From assembly GCF_022829465.1 (NCBI RefSeq), contig NZ_JAKSXZ010000143.1, forward strand, positions 1 to 64,000: a stretch of 64,000 bases of DNA, in the 5' to 3' direction. This document shows, in pieces, positions 51,021-59,159 of this stretch. This DNA is from Methylobacterium sp. J-067 (GTDB lineage Bacteria > Pseudomonadota > Alphaproteobacteria > Rhizobiales > Beijerinckiaceae). The notes below the pieces were generated by a model, which did not search any database, was not told the origin of the DNA, and saw only the letters and a program-made list of their open reading frames with translations. Position 1 is the stretch's first letter. Every line of letters begins with the position of its first letter. Position numbers and translations under genes: made by a program.

Positions 51021-53072
51021 ATGATTCCCGCGCGCCCCGAGAATCCCGCGGCCTATGCGGGGGATGCGGGACGCCTGGCGGCGCTCACGAGCTACGGTCT
51101 TCCCGGCACGCCGGGTGACGAGACGTTCGACGGCCTCATTCGCCTCGCGACGGAGGCCTGTGCCGCGCCGGTCGGGATGATCACCCTGGTCGCCGCCGAG
51201 CGGCAATGGTTCAAGGCCCGCATCGGCTTCGAAGAGGCCGAGACCGGCCTCGACCGGTCGATCTGCGTCCACGCCCTGCCGGAGACGGACGCCCTCGTCA
51301 TCTCGGACCTGACGCGGGACCCGCGCACCCGGGACAACCTCGCCGTCACGGGTCCCTCCGCCTTCCGCTTCTACGCGGGCGCCCCCCTTCGCAGTGCCTG
51401 CGGCCACGGGCTGGGCGCGGTGTGCGTCATCGACCGCACCCCGCGCGAGGGTGGCCTGACGCGATCCCAGGCGGACTTCCTGCGGGGGTTGGCCGATCAG
51501 GTCATGGCGCTGTTCGAGGCCCGCCGCGCCCTGTTGGCCCGCGAGGAGGAGGCGGCAGGGCTGCGGGCGAGCGCGGCCTTCCTGCACAGCGTGCTCGCCG
51601 CCTCGCCCGACTGCATCAAAGTGCTCGACCTGGAGGGGCGCCTCGATTTCATGAACGGCCCCGGCCTCGTCGCCATGGAGGTCGACGATTTCGCCACCAT
51701 CCATGGCGCTTACTGGCCCCGCTTCTGGGCGGGGCCGTCCGAGGACGAGGCCCGCGCGGCCGTCGCGCGGGCCGCCGCCGGCGGCGAGGGCCGCTTCGAG
51801 GGCTGGGCGCACACCCTGCGCGGCGTCGTGAGATACTGGGACGTGTCCGTCACCCCCATACGGGGCGGAGACGGCCGGCCGGAACGGCTGCTCGCGGTCT
51901 CGCGCGACCGGACCACGGAACGGCAGGCCTCCGTGAGGCTCGCCGCCCTGACGCGCCTCGGCGACGACATCCGAAGCCTCGCGGAGACCGATTCCGTTTC
52001 GGCCCTCGCCGCCGCGACGGCCGGAGAGACTTTGGGCCTGTCGCGCGCGGCCTACGGCGCCGTGGACCGCGCCGAGAGCGGCATCGACTTCCAGCGGGGC
52101 TGGACGCGGCAGGGCCAGCGCAGCGTCGTCGGGCGGCACCGCTACGCGGATTACGGGCGCTACATCGACGATTTACGCCGGGGCGAGACCGTGGTCATCG
52201 CGGATGTGCGCACCGATCCGCGCACCGCCGCGAGCCTCGACGCGCTGCGGCGCTTCGACATCGGCGCGCTCGTCAATGTGCCGGCGATGGCCGGGGAGCA
52301 CCTCGTCGGGGTGCTCTGCCTGCACGAATCCGGGCCCCGCGCCTGGACGGGGGAGGAGGTCGCCTTCGCCAAGGCCGTGGCGGATCGGACGCGCCTCGCC
52401 CTGATGCGGATCGCGGCGGAGGAGCAGCAGCAATTGCGGACCCACGAGGTCGGCCACCGCCTCAAGAACCTGCTCGCGATGGTGCAGGCCATCGCCACAC
52501 AGACCCTGCGCTCGGCCGACGACCTCACCGGGGCGAGCGAGGTTCTGGCGGGCCGCCTCGCGGGGCTCGGGCAATCCTACGATCTGCTGCTCGACGGCGA
52601 GCTGGCGACGAGCCCCATCCGGGACGTCGTCACCCGCGCCCTCCACCTGCATGCCGATGCCTCCGGGCGCTTCGACGTCTCGGGACCGGAGATCCTGGTC
52701 GGCGGTCAGGTCGCCCTGTCGCTGTCGCTGATGCTGCACGAACTGGCGACGAACGCGGCGAAGTACGGCGCCCTGTCGAACGTCACCGGGCGCGTTGCCG
52801 TGGAATGGCAGATCCGGGAGGCCGGAGGCGGGACGCGGCTGCGGCTCGCCTGGACCGAGCGCGGCGGGCCACCCGTCGCCCCGCCCAATCGGAAGGGGTT
52901 CGGCACCCGGCTGATCGAGCGCGGGTTGGCCGGTCAGGTCGGGGGCGAGGTGGCCCTTGCCTATAAGCCCGAGGGCTTCGCCTTCACCATCGAGGCGCCG
53001 CTGGCCGCGTTCCGCTCGGGGAACGCGGTGCAGGACGGCACTCCGGCGCGAGCGGTCACGACCCCATTTTGA
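51021..53072 (+). CDS. HWE-family sensor histidine kinase (GAF-PAS-GAF)
   Basis: This 683-residue soluble kinase has an N-terminal GAF domain (residues 20-170; DRSICVHALPETDALVISDL), a PAS domain (about 185-300; VLAASPDCIKVLDLEGRLDF), a second GAF (about 310-460), and an HWE-type kinase core: H-box THEVGHRLKNLLAMVQAIAT, N-box MLHELATNAAKYGALS, and the WTERGGPPV motif with Gly-rich GFGTRLIERGL. It has the layout of bacteriophytochrome-like and general-stress kinases of Alphaproteobacteria. No response regulator gene is adjacent. It ends shortly before the oxalate cluster. Confidence 0.88.
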   Translation: MIPARPENPAAYAGDAGRLAALTSYGLPGTPGDETFDGLIRLATEACAAPVGMITLVAAERQWFKARIGFEEAETGLDRSICVHALPETDALVISDLTRDPRTRDNLAVTGPSAFRFYAGAPLRSACGHGLGAVCVIDRTPREGGLTRSQADFLRGLADQVMALFEARRALLAREEEAAGLRASAAFLHSVLAASPDCIKVLDLEGRLDFMNGPGLVAMEVDDFATIHGAYWPRFWAGPSEDEARAAVARAAAGGEGRFEGWAHTLRGVVRYWDVSVTPIRGGDGRPERLLAVSRDRTTERQASVRLAALTRLGDDIRSLAETDSVSALAAATAGETLGLSRAAYGAVDRAESGIDFQRGWTRQGQRSVVGRHRYADYGRYIDDLRRGETVVIADVRTDPRTAASLDALRRFDIGALVNVPAMAGEHLVGVLCLHESGPRAWTGEEVAFAKAVADRTRLALMRIAAEEQQQLRTHEVGHRLKNLLAMVQAIATQTLRSADDLTGASEVLAGRLAGLGQSYDLLLDGELATSPIRDVVTRALHLHADASGRFDVSGPEILVGGQVALSLSLMLHELATNAAKYGALSNVTGRVAVEWQIREAGGGTRLRLAWTERGGPPVAPPNRKGFGTRLIERGLAGQVGGEVALAYKPEGFAFTIEAPLAAFRSGNAVQDGTPARAVTTPF

Positions 53073-53074
53073 CT

Positions 53075-53093
53075 ATTGGTATTTGGTATGCCA
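53075..53093. promoter_or_regulatory. Putative GntR operator upstream of frc copy 1
   Basis: ATTGGTATTTGGTATGCCA lies 142 bp before the frc start and is identical to the sequence at 61010-61028. It fits an inverted repeat TGGTAT-N5-ATGCCA (one mismatch). Confidence 0.6.
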
Positions 53094-53234
53094 TCATTCT
53101 TCGTGTGTCGGATGGTCGCCCATGCCCCGCGACAATGATGGACGCGGCGCAGGCTCCCTCGGACGCTTCACGGCACAAGGCGAACAAGCCCCCGTGAATC
53201 GAAGCCAGATAGGCTCACATCGACGGAGGAAGCC

Positions 53235-54515
53235 ATGATGGGCGCGCCGCTCGCGGGCGTGAAGGTTCTGGACTTCACGCATGTTCAGTCCGGCCCGACA
53301 TGCACACAGTTGCTGGCTTGGTTCGGCGCTGACGTCATCAAGATCGAGCGCCCCGATGGCGGCGACGCGACGCGCCAGCAATTGCAGGATATCCCCGGCG
53401 TCGACAGCCTCTACTTCACGATGCTGAACCACAACAAACGGTCGATCACGATCGACGTGAAGCACCCGACCGGCAAGGATGTGCTCTGGCGCCTCATCCG
53501 CGAATGCGACGTCCTCGTGGAGAATTTTGCGCCGGGCGCCCTCGACCGGATGGGCCTGACCTGGGACGCCCTGCAGGAGGCCAACCCCCGCCTCATCCTC
53601 GCCTCGGTGAAGGGCTTCGGGCCGGGCCGCTACGAGGATTGCAAGGTCTACGAGAACGTCGCCCAATGCGCCGGCGGCTCGGCCTCGACCACGGGCTGGC
53701 GCGGCGACAAGCCGATGGTGACGGGCGCGCAGATCGGCGATTCCGGGACCGGGCTCCACCTCGCCTTGGGAATCGTCACAGCCCTCTATCACCGCGTGCA
53801 GAGCGGACGCGGGCAGCGGGTCGATTGTGCGATGCAGGACAGCGTGCTCAACCTCTGCCGGGTGAAGCTGCGCGACCAGCAGCGCCTCGCGCGCGGGCCG
53901 CTCCCGGAATACAGCCAGTTCGGCGAGGGCGTGCCCTTCGGCGAGGCCGTCCCGAGGGCCGGGAACGATTCCGGCGGGGGGCAGCCCGGCCGCATCCTGA
54001 AATGCCGGGGCTGGGAGCAGGACCCGGACGCCTACATCTACTTCATCGCGCAGGCGGCGGTGTGGAAGCCGATCTGCGACATCATCGGTGAGCCGGACTG
54101 GACGACGGACCCGAACTACAGTTCACCCCAGGCCCGCCTGCCGCATCTCAACGAGATCTTCACGCGCATCGAGGCGTGGACGATGAAGCACGACAAGTTC
54201 GAGGCGATGGATATCCTCAACGCCTACGACATACCCTGCGGGCCGATCCTCTCGATGAAGGAGATCGCCGAGGACGAGGCGCTGCGCGCCAGCGGAACGG
54301 TAGTGGAGGTCGATCACCCGACGCGGGGATCCTACCTCACGGTCGGCAATCCGATCCGCCTGTCGGCGAACCCGGTCGCGATCGAACGCTCGCCGCTGCT
54401 GGGCGAGCATACCGACGAGATCCTGCGCGACGTGCTCGGCTGTTCCACCGCCGAGATCGACGCGATCCTGTGGTCGGGCGCGATGGGCCCGGCCACGAAG
54501 ATCGCCGCGGAGTAA
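53235..54515 (+). CDS. frc: Formyl-CoA:oxalate CoA-transferase (copy 1)
   Basis: This 426-residue CaiB/BaiF enzyme swaps CoA between formyl-CoA and oxalate, feeding oxalyl-CoA decarboxylase. It has the family opening VLDFTHVQSGPTCTQLLAWF, GADVIKIERPDGGDATR, the active-site Asp in AQIGDSGTGLHLAL, and MQDSVLNLCRVKLRDQQRL. The glycine loop that reshapes in catalysis reads SGGGQ where the second copy has GGGGQ. GGAGG precedes the ATG by 6 nt. It is about 60% similar by eye to copy 2 but longer at both ends; it may favour a related acid. Confidence 0.88.
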   Translation: MMGAPLAGVKVLDFTHVQSGPTCTQLLAWFGADVIKIERPDGGDATRQQLQDIPGVDSLYFTMLNHNKRSITIDVKHPTGKDVLWRLIRECDVLVENFAPGALDRMGLTWDALQEANPRLILASVKGFGPGRYEDCKVYENVAQCAGGSASTTGWRGDKPMVTGAQIGDSGTGLHLALGIVTALYHRVQSGRGQRVDCAMQDSVLNLCRVKLRDQQRLARGPLPEYSQFGEGVPFGEAVPRAGNDSGGGQPGRILKCRGWEQDPDAYIYFIAQAAVWKPICDIIGEPDWTTDPNYSSPQARLPHLNEIFTRIEAWTMKHDKFEAMDILNAYDIPCGPILSMKEIAEDEALRASGTVVEVDHPTRGSYLTVGNPIRLSANPVAIERSPLLGEHTDEILRDVLGCSTAEIDAILWSGAMGPATKIAAE

Positions 54516-54523
54516 GGCTGGCC

Positions 54524-54673
54524 TCAGGCGTAGCGGGCGTGGCTGGCAGCCGGGCGCTGACGGCTGTTGCTCTCGTCGGCGGCGCCGGGGGTCAGCTTGT
54601 CGGCGACGTAGACGACCAGGAGGCACTGCACGGAAGCGAAGAGGACGAAGGCGGCGAGGGCAGTGGCGAGCAT
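54524..54673 (-). CDS. 49-residue single-helix membrane protein
   Basis: A short frame, MLATALAAFVLFASVQCLLV then VYVADKLTPG, encodes one transmembrane helix followed by a charged, cytoplasm- or periplasm-facing tail ending SHARYA. GGAG lies 7 nt before the ATG. A degenerate copy of the oxalate-cluster motif (54731-54755) is located where its promoter would be. It is too short for standard annotation cut-offs and I do not recognise it. Confidence 0.55.
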   Translation of the reverse strand: MLATALAAFVLFASVQCLLVVYVADKLTPGAADESNSRQRPAASHARYA

Positions 54674-54730
54674 CGTGGTCTCCGGGGCCTATGTTGCGCT
54701 GCGGTAGCCCCGATATAGAACCCGCTGCCT

Positions 54731-54755
54731 TGTATACCAAGTGCAAAATACCAAT
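54731..54755. promoter_or_regulatory. Degenerate GntR-type motif
   Basis: On the minus strand this reads ATTGGTAT, then TTGGTATACA 15 bp further on: two half-sites in the same orientation as the 19-bp motif elsewhere in the cluster. It lies upstream of the 49-residue membrane-protein gene. Confidence 0.45.
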
Positions 54756-54790
54756 CTGGCGCATGCAATTTGTGCATGGCAACACGGGGA

Positions 54791-56533
54791 CTAAGCCGGC
54801 CTCGCGGCGTGCAGCCCTCCCGAGCCGAGGGTGAGTTCGGCCGTGACCGGTGGCCCGTTGGGGACGCTCTCGTCCTCTAGCCCTCCGTCGAACAGGCCGA
54901 TGGCCTCACAGGTCGCCCGCATCGCGGCGTCCGTGCAGAGGCGGTCGAGGGTCGCCCGGTCGCGGGCGACCAGCCGTCCGCGCTCGAAGCGCGCGTAGAC
55001 GTGCCCCGTGCCGCGCTCGGCGAACCGGACCTCTCCGAGCCGGCCGAGGCAGGCCTTCAGGAAGCCGACGTTGCATTCCGGCGCGTGGTCGATGCCCGCG
55101 TAGACCTGCGCGGGCGTCTCCGCATAGACGTTGATCTTGCGGAAGCGCTCGATGTCGAGCAGCGCCACGGGGTCGAGGACGATCATCGCATCGTTGCCGC
55201 CGAAGGCGATGGTACGCGGCACCTCGCCGTTCGGGACGGTGTTGTCGAGGAACTCGAAGGCGACGACCTTGTCGCGCCGCAGCGCCCACAGGAAGAACAG
55301 GCGCGGGATGCCCGCGAAGGCCTCGACATTGTGGGCGAGCAGGTCCTCGACGGCCTTGTAGCGGCCGAACTCCTGGCCCCGCTTCCAGGCCCGCTCCACC
55401 GTCGCCTCGGGGGGCGTGACCATGAATTGCAGATAGATCGTGTGGCCGAACCGGGTGAGCAGTTGACCCGGCCGATCCGCCGCCGCATCGACCGCGAAAC
55501 TGTCGAAGCGGAAACGGTCGATCAGCAGATGGGACATCCGCCCCTCGGCCGCCTTCCGGCTCATGTAGAGGTCGAGCTTTTCGTCGACGATCTCCACCTC
55601 GTAGCCGGTGAGCGGCCCGGCATAGCGCCGCGCGGCCCCGAGGCTGTCGTAGTCGAGGAGATACTTGCGCCAGACGTCCGGCGTGATCACCGCGAAGTCC
55701 TGCCAATCCGCCCCCGTCCGCTCGGCCAGCGCCCGCTGGTAGGGGCGGATCGTACTCTTGCCCGAGGCCGAGGCGCCCTTCACGTTCATGACCACGGGAC
55801 GCTCCTGCGCCCGGACCCGGCGATAGCCCTCGGCGGCGGCGACCGCGTCGAACCAGGGCGCGATCATCTCGCCGATCCGGCGGCTCCCATAGCCGTTCGA
55901 GACGAGGATGGCGGCGAGCTTGCGCAGCAGGTCCGCATTCCGGGGCAGATGGCCATGCCGCGCGACGAGGCCGGCGGTGACCGTCGCCAGGGCGTCCTGC
56001 ACCGCCCGCTCCAGGCTGCCGGGCTCGGCCGGATCGCGCCGGGCGGGCGCCTCGACCGGATCGGGCGTCCGCGCGTGCAACCTGAAACTGAGCCAGCCCC
56101 GCCGGTTCGGCACGGTCTCGCGCTCCGGCCCGTCGAGGAGGAGCGCGATCTCCCGCCGGAGCAGGGTATCCGCCTCCTCCCGGATCGCGCGCAACGCGTC
56201 CCGGATCTCCGGCAGGTGCCCCTCGATCCCGGCGCGCCAGATCGTCGCCACGATCCGGCGGAAGTTCACGCCGAGATCGGCATAGACCGTGCCGAGGGGG
56301 ATCGAGAGATCCGCCATGACCCGCACCAGCAGCTCGTGGACGACGAGGCGCTCCGCCCGGAACACGCTGAGCCGGCTCGCGGGAATCCCACAGACGTCAC
56401 TCAGCTCCTCGCTCTCCGCGAAACACGTCTCCGTGTTCTCGTCGCGAAAAACCGTCGCCAGGGGATGGACGTGACGGGGTAAACCGGAGGCGAGACCAGG
56501 ATTCCAGGCATGGAAACCGGTTTCGCCCGACAC
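54791..56533 (-). CDS. P-loop NTPase/kinase-like protein of unknown function
   Basis: From a GTG at 56533 this encodes about 580 residues. The N-terminal 230 residues are helical with no match I recognise. From about residue 260 a P-loop domain begins: RPVVMNVKGASASGKSTIRP (Walker A GASASGKST), followed by TPDVWRKYLLDYDSLGAARR and HLLIDRFRFDSF, which resembles a zeta-toxin or AAA-type phosphotransferase layout. The C-terminus has TIAFGGNDAMIVLDPVALLD. It lies between the two frc genes, immediately downstream of a small partner gene, so a role in oxalate or formyl-CoA physiology is possible but unproven. Confidence 0.65.
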   Translation of the reverse strand: MSGETGFHAWNPGLASGLPRHVHPLATVFRDENTETCFAESEELSDVCGIPASRLSVFRAERLVVHELLVRVMADLSIPLGTVYADLGVNFRRIVATIWRAGIEGHLPEIRDALRAIREEADTLLRREIALLLDGPERETVPNRRGWLSFRLHARTPDPVEAPARRDPAEPGSLERAVQDALATVTAGLVARHGHLPRNADLLRKLAAILVSNGYGSRRIGEMIAPWFDAVAAAEGYRRVRAQERPVVMNVKGASASGKSTIRPYQRALAERTGADWQDFAVITPDVWRKYLLDYDSLGAARRYAGPLTGYEVEIVDEKLDLYMSRKAAEGRMSHLLIDRFRFDSFAVDAAADRPGQLLTRFGHTIYLQFMVTPPEATVERAWKRGQEFGRYKAVEDLLAHNVEAFAGIPRLFFLWALRRDKVVAFEFLDNTVPNGEVPRTIAFGGNDAMIVLDPVALLDIERFRKINVYAETPAQVYAGIDHAPECNVGFLKACLGRLGEVRFAERGTGHVYARFERGRLVARDRATLDRLCTDAAMRATCEAIGLFDGGLEDESVPNGPPVTAELTLGSGGLHAARPA

Positions 56534-56537
56534 CGGA

Positions 56538-56867
56538 TCAGGCGGCGGAGGCGGCGTCGATCGCCTCGAACCGCATCTGGTACTGGTCGCCCCAGATCGC
56601 ATCGGCCTTCTCGGCCCAGTCCTTGCCGAAGTATTTCTTCGCCTGGAACTCGCTGCTCCAGATGCAAACCGAGGTGATCCGGGTATCCAATACTCGGATG
56701 TGCTGGCTTTCCAAGCCGGAGGTCACGCCGAAGCGCGGCAGCATGTCCTTGCTGGCCAGCGCATGCTCGTTCTCGGCCGCATAGACGACCGGACATTCCA
56801 CAATGGTGAGGTATTTCATCGGGTCGCTCGCCGGCTCCGTTGCGGTCTCACGCGGACGATCAGCCAT
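56538..56867 (-). CDS. Dimeric alpha-beta barrel-like small protein
   Basis: This 93- to 109-residue protein (starts at 56819 or 56867) reads MKYLTIVECPVVYAAENEHA, then an aromatic-rich VCIWSSEFQAKKYFGKDWAE segment, the pattern of YdhR/ABM-type ferredoxin-like barrels. These domains often act as small oxygenases or stabilisers. It is coupled to the P-loop protein with 4 bp between its stop and that GTG start. The divergent GntR gene and motif lie upstream. Confidence 0.6.
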   Translation of the reverse strand: MADRPRETATEPASDPMKYLTIVECPVVYAAENEHALASKDMLPRFGVTSGLESQHIRVLDTRITSVCIWSSEFQAKKYFGKDWAEKADAIWGDQYQMRFEAIDAASAA

Positions 56868-57200
56868 GCCTTGGGTGCTCTACGGCAATCTTCTGCTTGG
56901 CGATGTCGGTTATCGGACACGAATCCGGCGCGGCGACCCGGTCGGTAGCCATGGCGTCGTGGGTCCCGCCTGCTCGGCTGGCCATCACGCTCCTCCTTCG
57001 GGTCCGCCCTCTCGGAGCGGTTCCTCGACAAAGATTGGTATACTGAATACCTGTTGTCAACAGCGGAACGGGGCCTTGCGCGGCGGGGACGGGTTCGCCT
57101 TGTGTTTTACAGGCCGAACGAGCATCCTCCGGGGCGTTGCGCGGCGGCGCCTACCTGCCAGCGTCGCTCCCCCGTCAGCGCAGAAGTGTTGTAGATCAGC
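56868..57200. promoter_or_regulatory. Divergent promoter region with GntR motif
   Basis: This contains ATTGGTATACTGAATACCTG at 57034-57053, an inverted repeat TGGTAT-N5-ATACCT, between the alpha-beta-barrel gene (minus) and the GntR gene (plus); autoregulation is plausible. Confidence 0.55.
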
Positions 57201-57884
57201 ATGCAGAATCTTGCGATCAGCCCGATCGTTCCGGCGACAAGTCTCCGTACGCTCGCTTACGAAGCCCTCAAATCCGCAATCACCCAGATGGATATTTACG
57301 GCCAGGCCGGCGACATCCGCCTGGACGAGCGGAGCCTGTCGCAGTCCCTCGGGGTGAGCCGCACGCCGATCCGCGAGGCGCTGACGGTGCTCGAACAGGA
57401 GGGCTTCGTGCGCAACGAGCCCCGGCGCGGCATCTTCGTGGTGAAGAAGACCCGCAAGGAGATCGTCGGCATGATCCAGGCCTGGACGGCCCTGGAGAGC
57501 ATGGCCGCACGGCTGGCCTGCACCCGCGCGACGGACGACGACCTCGCCTGCATCCGGCGGATGTTTCCGGAGTTCTTCGACCAGAAGCCGGAAGATCATC
57601 TCGATGAGTATTCGGAAGCCAACATTCGCTTCCACCAGAAGATCCTATCGCTGGGCCAGTGCGAGGTGATCGACGGCCTGTGCAGCAATCTGCTGATGCA
57701 TGTCCGGGGCATCCGCAACACCGCTCTGCGGCAGGGCGACCGCGCCTCGAAATCCATCGGCGAGCACGTGAAGATCATCGAGGCGCTGGAGGCGCGCGAT
57801 GCCGACCTCGCCGAGCGGCTGGTCCGCGAACACGGCCTCGGCCTCGCGACCCATGTCGAGACCTACGGCAACCATCTCGACTGA
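57201..57884 (+). CDS. GntR/FCD-family transcriptional regulator
   Basis: This 227-residue regulator has an N-terminal winged helix (LAYEALKSAITQM, DERSLSQSLGVSRTPIREAL, EGFVRNEPRRGIFVVKKTRK) and a C-terminal FCD ligand domain (residues 90-220; the metal-binding His are in SEANIRFHQKIL, IGEHVKIIEALE and REHGLGLATHVE). FCD-type GntR proteins sense organic acids and bind TNGTNNNACNA-type palindromes. The motif TGGTAT-N5-ATACC in its promoter and elsewhere in the cluster fits such a site. Confidence 0.88.
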   Translation: MQNLAISPIVPATSLRTLAYEALKSAITQMDIYGQAGDIRLDERSLSQSLGVSRTPIREALTVLEQEGFVRNEPRRGIFVVKKTRKEIVGMIQAWTALESMAARLACTRATDDDLACIRRMFPEFFDQKPEDHLDEYSEANIRFHQKILSLGQCEVIDGLCSNLLMHVRGIRNTALRQGDRASKSIGEHVKIIEALEARDADLAERLVREHGLGLATHVETYGNHLD

Positions 57885-57894
57885 GGCGTGAGCC

Positions 57895-59094
57895 CTAGCC
57901 GGCGCGCCGTCCCGCCTGACGGCGCTCGGGCGAGGCGTGCCCGGCATGGTCGTGGGCGATGTCGGCCAGCATGGCGCCGATCAGGTCCATCTGATCGACG
58001 ATGCCGATCAGCCGTCCGTCCGCGCCGACCACCGGCGCCTGACGCAGGCCGCCCTGCATCATCAGCCACGCCGCCTGCCCGGCGGCGGTGTGCGGTTGCA
58101 GGGTGACCGTGCCCGTCGTCATCACATCAGCCACCGTCCCCTGCGGGGCGCGGCCACGCTGGAGCATGAGGGCGAGCCGCCGCCCGAAGCCGAGGCGCGG
58201 GGTCCGGCGCTCCCAGCCGATGGTCTTGTCGATCAGGTCGTCCTGCGTGACGATTCCGAGGACCCGCGCGCTCTCGTCCGTCACCGGCACCATCGTGACG
58301 CGGTGCTGGCGCAGGCTCGCGAGGGCGTCGCGCAGGGGCGTATCGGGGGCGATGGCGCGGATGCCGCGCGTGACGAGCGCCCCGCAGGTGGTCTGGCCGG
58401 ATTGGCGCAGCGAGGCGTGGACCTGCGCCCGGCGCAGGATGACCTGAAGGTCGCCGGGATCGATGTCGAGGACCTCGTCGAATTGCGCGAGCGCCGCGTC
58501 GATATCCGCCGTGGTCAGGCCGGATCCCATCGCGGCGCCGGGCTCGCCAGCGTCCCGCGCGGCGACCGACGCGGCGTGCGGGTAGCGGCGTCCCGTCAGG
58601 TTGTTGAACAGCAGCGCACAGATCAGGAGCAGGAGCGAGTTCGCCCCGACGGGCCACAGGACGAAGGTGTAGCCGAGGTCGCGGATGGCGGGGCCGCCGA
58701 GCACGGCGGTGAGCGCGACCGCGCCGCTCGGGGGATGCAGGCAGCCGAGCAGCATCATCACCGCGATGGCCGCCGACACGGCGACCGCGCCCGCGAACAT
58801 GGCGTCACCGATATGGGCGGCGGCGGTGACGCCGACCAAGGCGGCGACGATGTTGCCGCCGAGGATCGACCAGGGCTGCGCGAGGGGGCTCGCGGGGACC
58901 GCGAAGAGCAACACCGCCGAGGCCCCCATCGGGGCGACGAGGATCGGCAGGTCCGCCCCCGACCCGACGGCGGCGCGGGCGATCAGGCCGGTGCAGAGGA
59001 GGCCGAGCAGCGCGCCGCAGGCCGAGCGCGCGCGTTCGAGGAGGCTGACCGGCGCGAGGCGGGGGACGAAGCGGTCTCGGAAGCGGGTCATCAT
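57895..59094 (-). CDS. HPP-family membrane protein with CBS domains
   Basis: This 399-residue protein has an N-terminal HPP integral membrane domain (four hydrophobic helices, residues 25-170, with ILVAPMGASAVLLFAVPAS, the CLHPPSGAVALTAVLGG signature and YTFVLWPVGANSLLLLI) and two C-terminal CBS domains (about 250-390; VTMVPVTDESARVLGIVTQD and RQAPVVGADGRLIGIVDQMD). Similar HPP proteins have been linked to nitrite or small-anion transport; a role in oxalate or formate uptake is speculation. It converges with the GntR gene. Confidence 0.85.
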   Translation of the reverse strand: MMTRFRDRFVPRLAPVSLLERARSACGALLGLLCTGLIARAAVGSGADLPILVAPMGASAVLLFAVPASPLAQPWSILGGNIVAALVGVTAAAHIGDAMFAGAVAVSAAIAVMMLLGCLHPPSGAVALTAVLGGPAIRDLGYTFVLWPVGANSLLLLICALLFNNLTGRRYPHAASVAARDAGEPGAAMGSGLTTADIDAALAQFDEVLDIDPGDLQVILRRAQVHASLRQSGQTTCGALVTRGIRAIAPDTPLRDALASLRQHRVTMVPVTDESARVLGIVTQDDLIDKTIGWERRTPRLGFGRRLALMLQRGRAPQGTVADVMTTGTVTLQPHTAAGQAAWLMMQGGLRQAPVVGADGRLIGIVDQMDLIGAMLADIAHDHAGHASPERRQAGRRAG

Positions 59095-59159
59095 CGTTCC
59101 GTGCCGCGGGACAGGAAACGGGGGCGGACCGGGTCCGCCCCCGCCGGGCCTTGAAGGAC

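Noticed and set aside
55001..56482. Plus-strand 493-residue open frame opposite the P-loop gene
   Set aside because: The minus-strand frame contains a clear Walker A motif and coherent protein sequence; the plus-strand frame does not.
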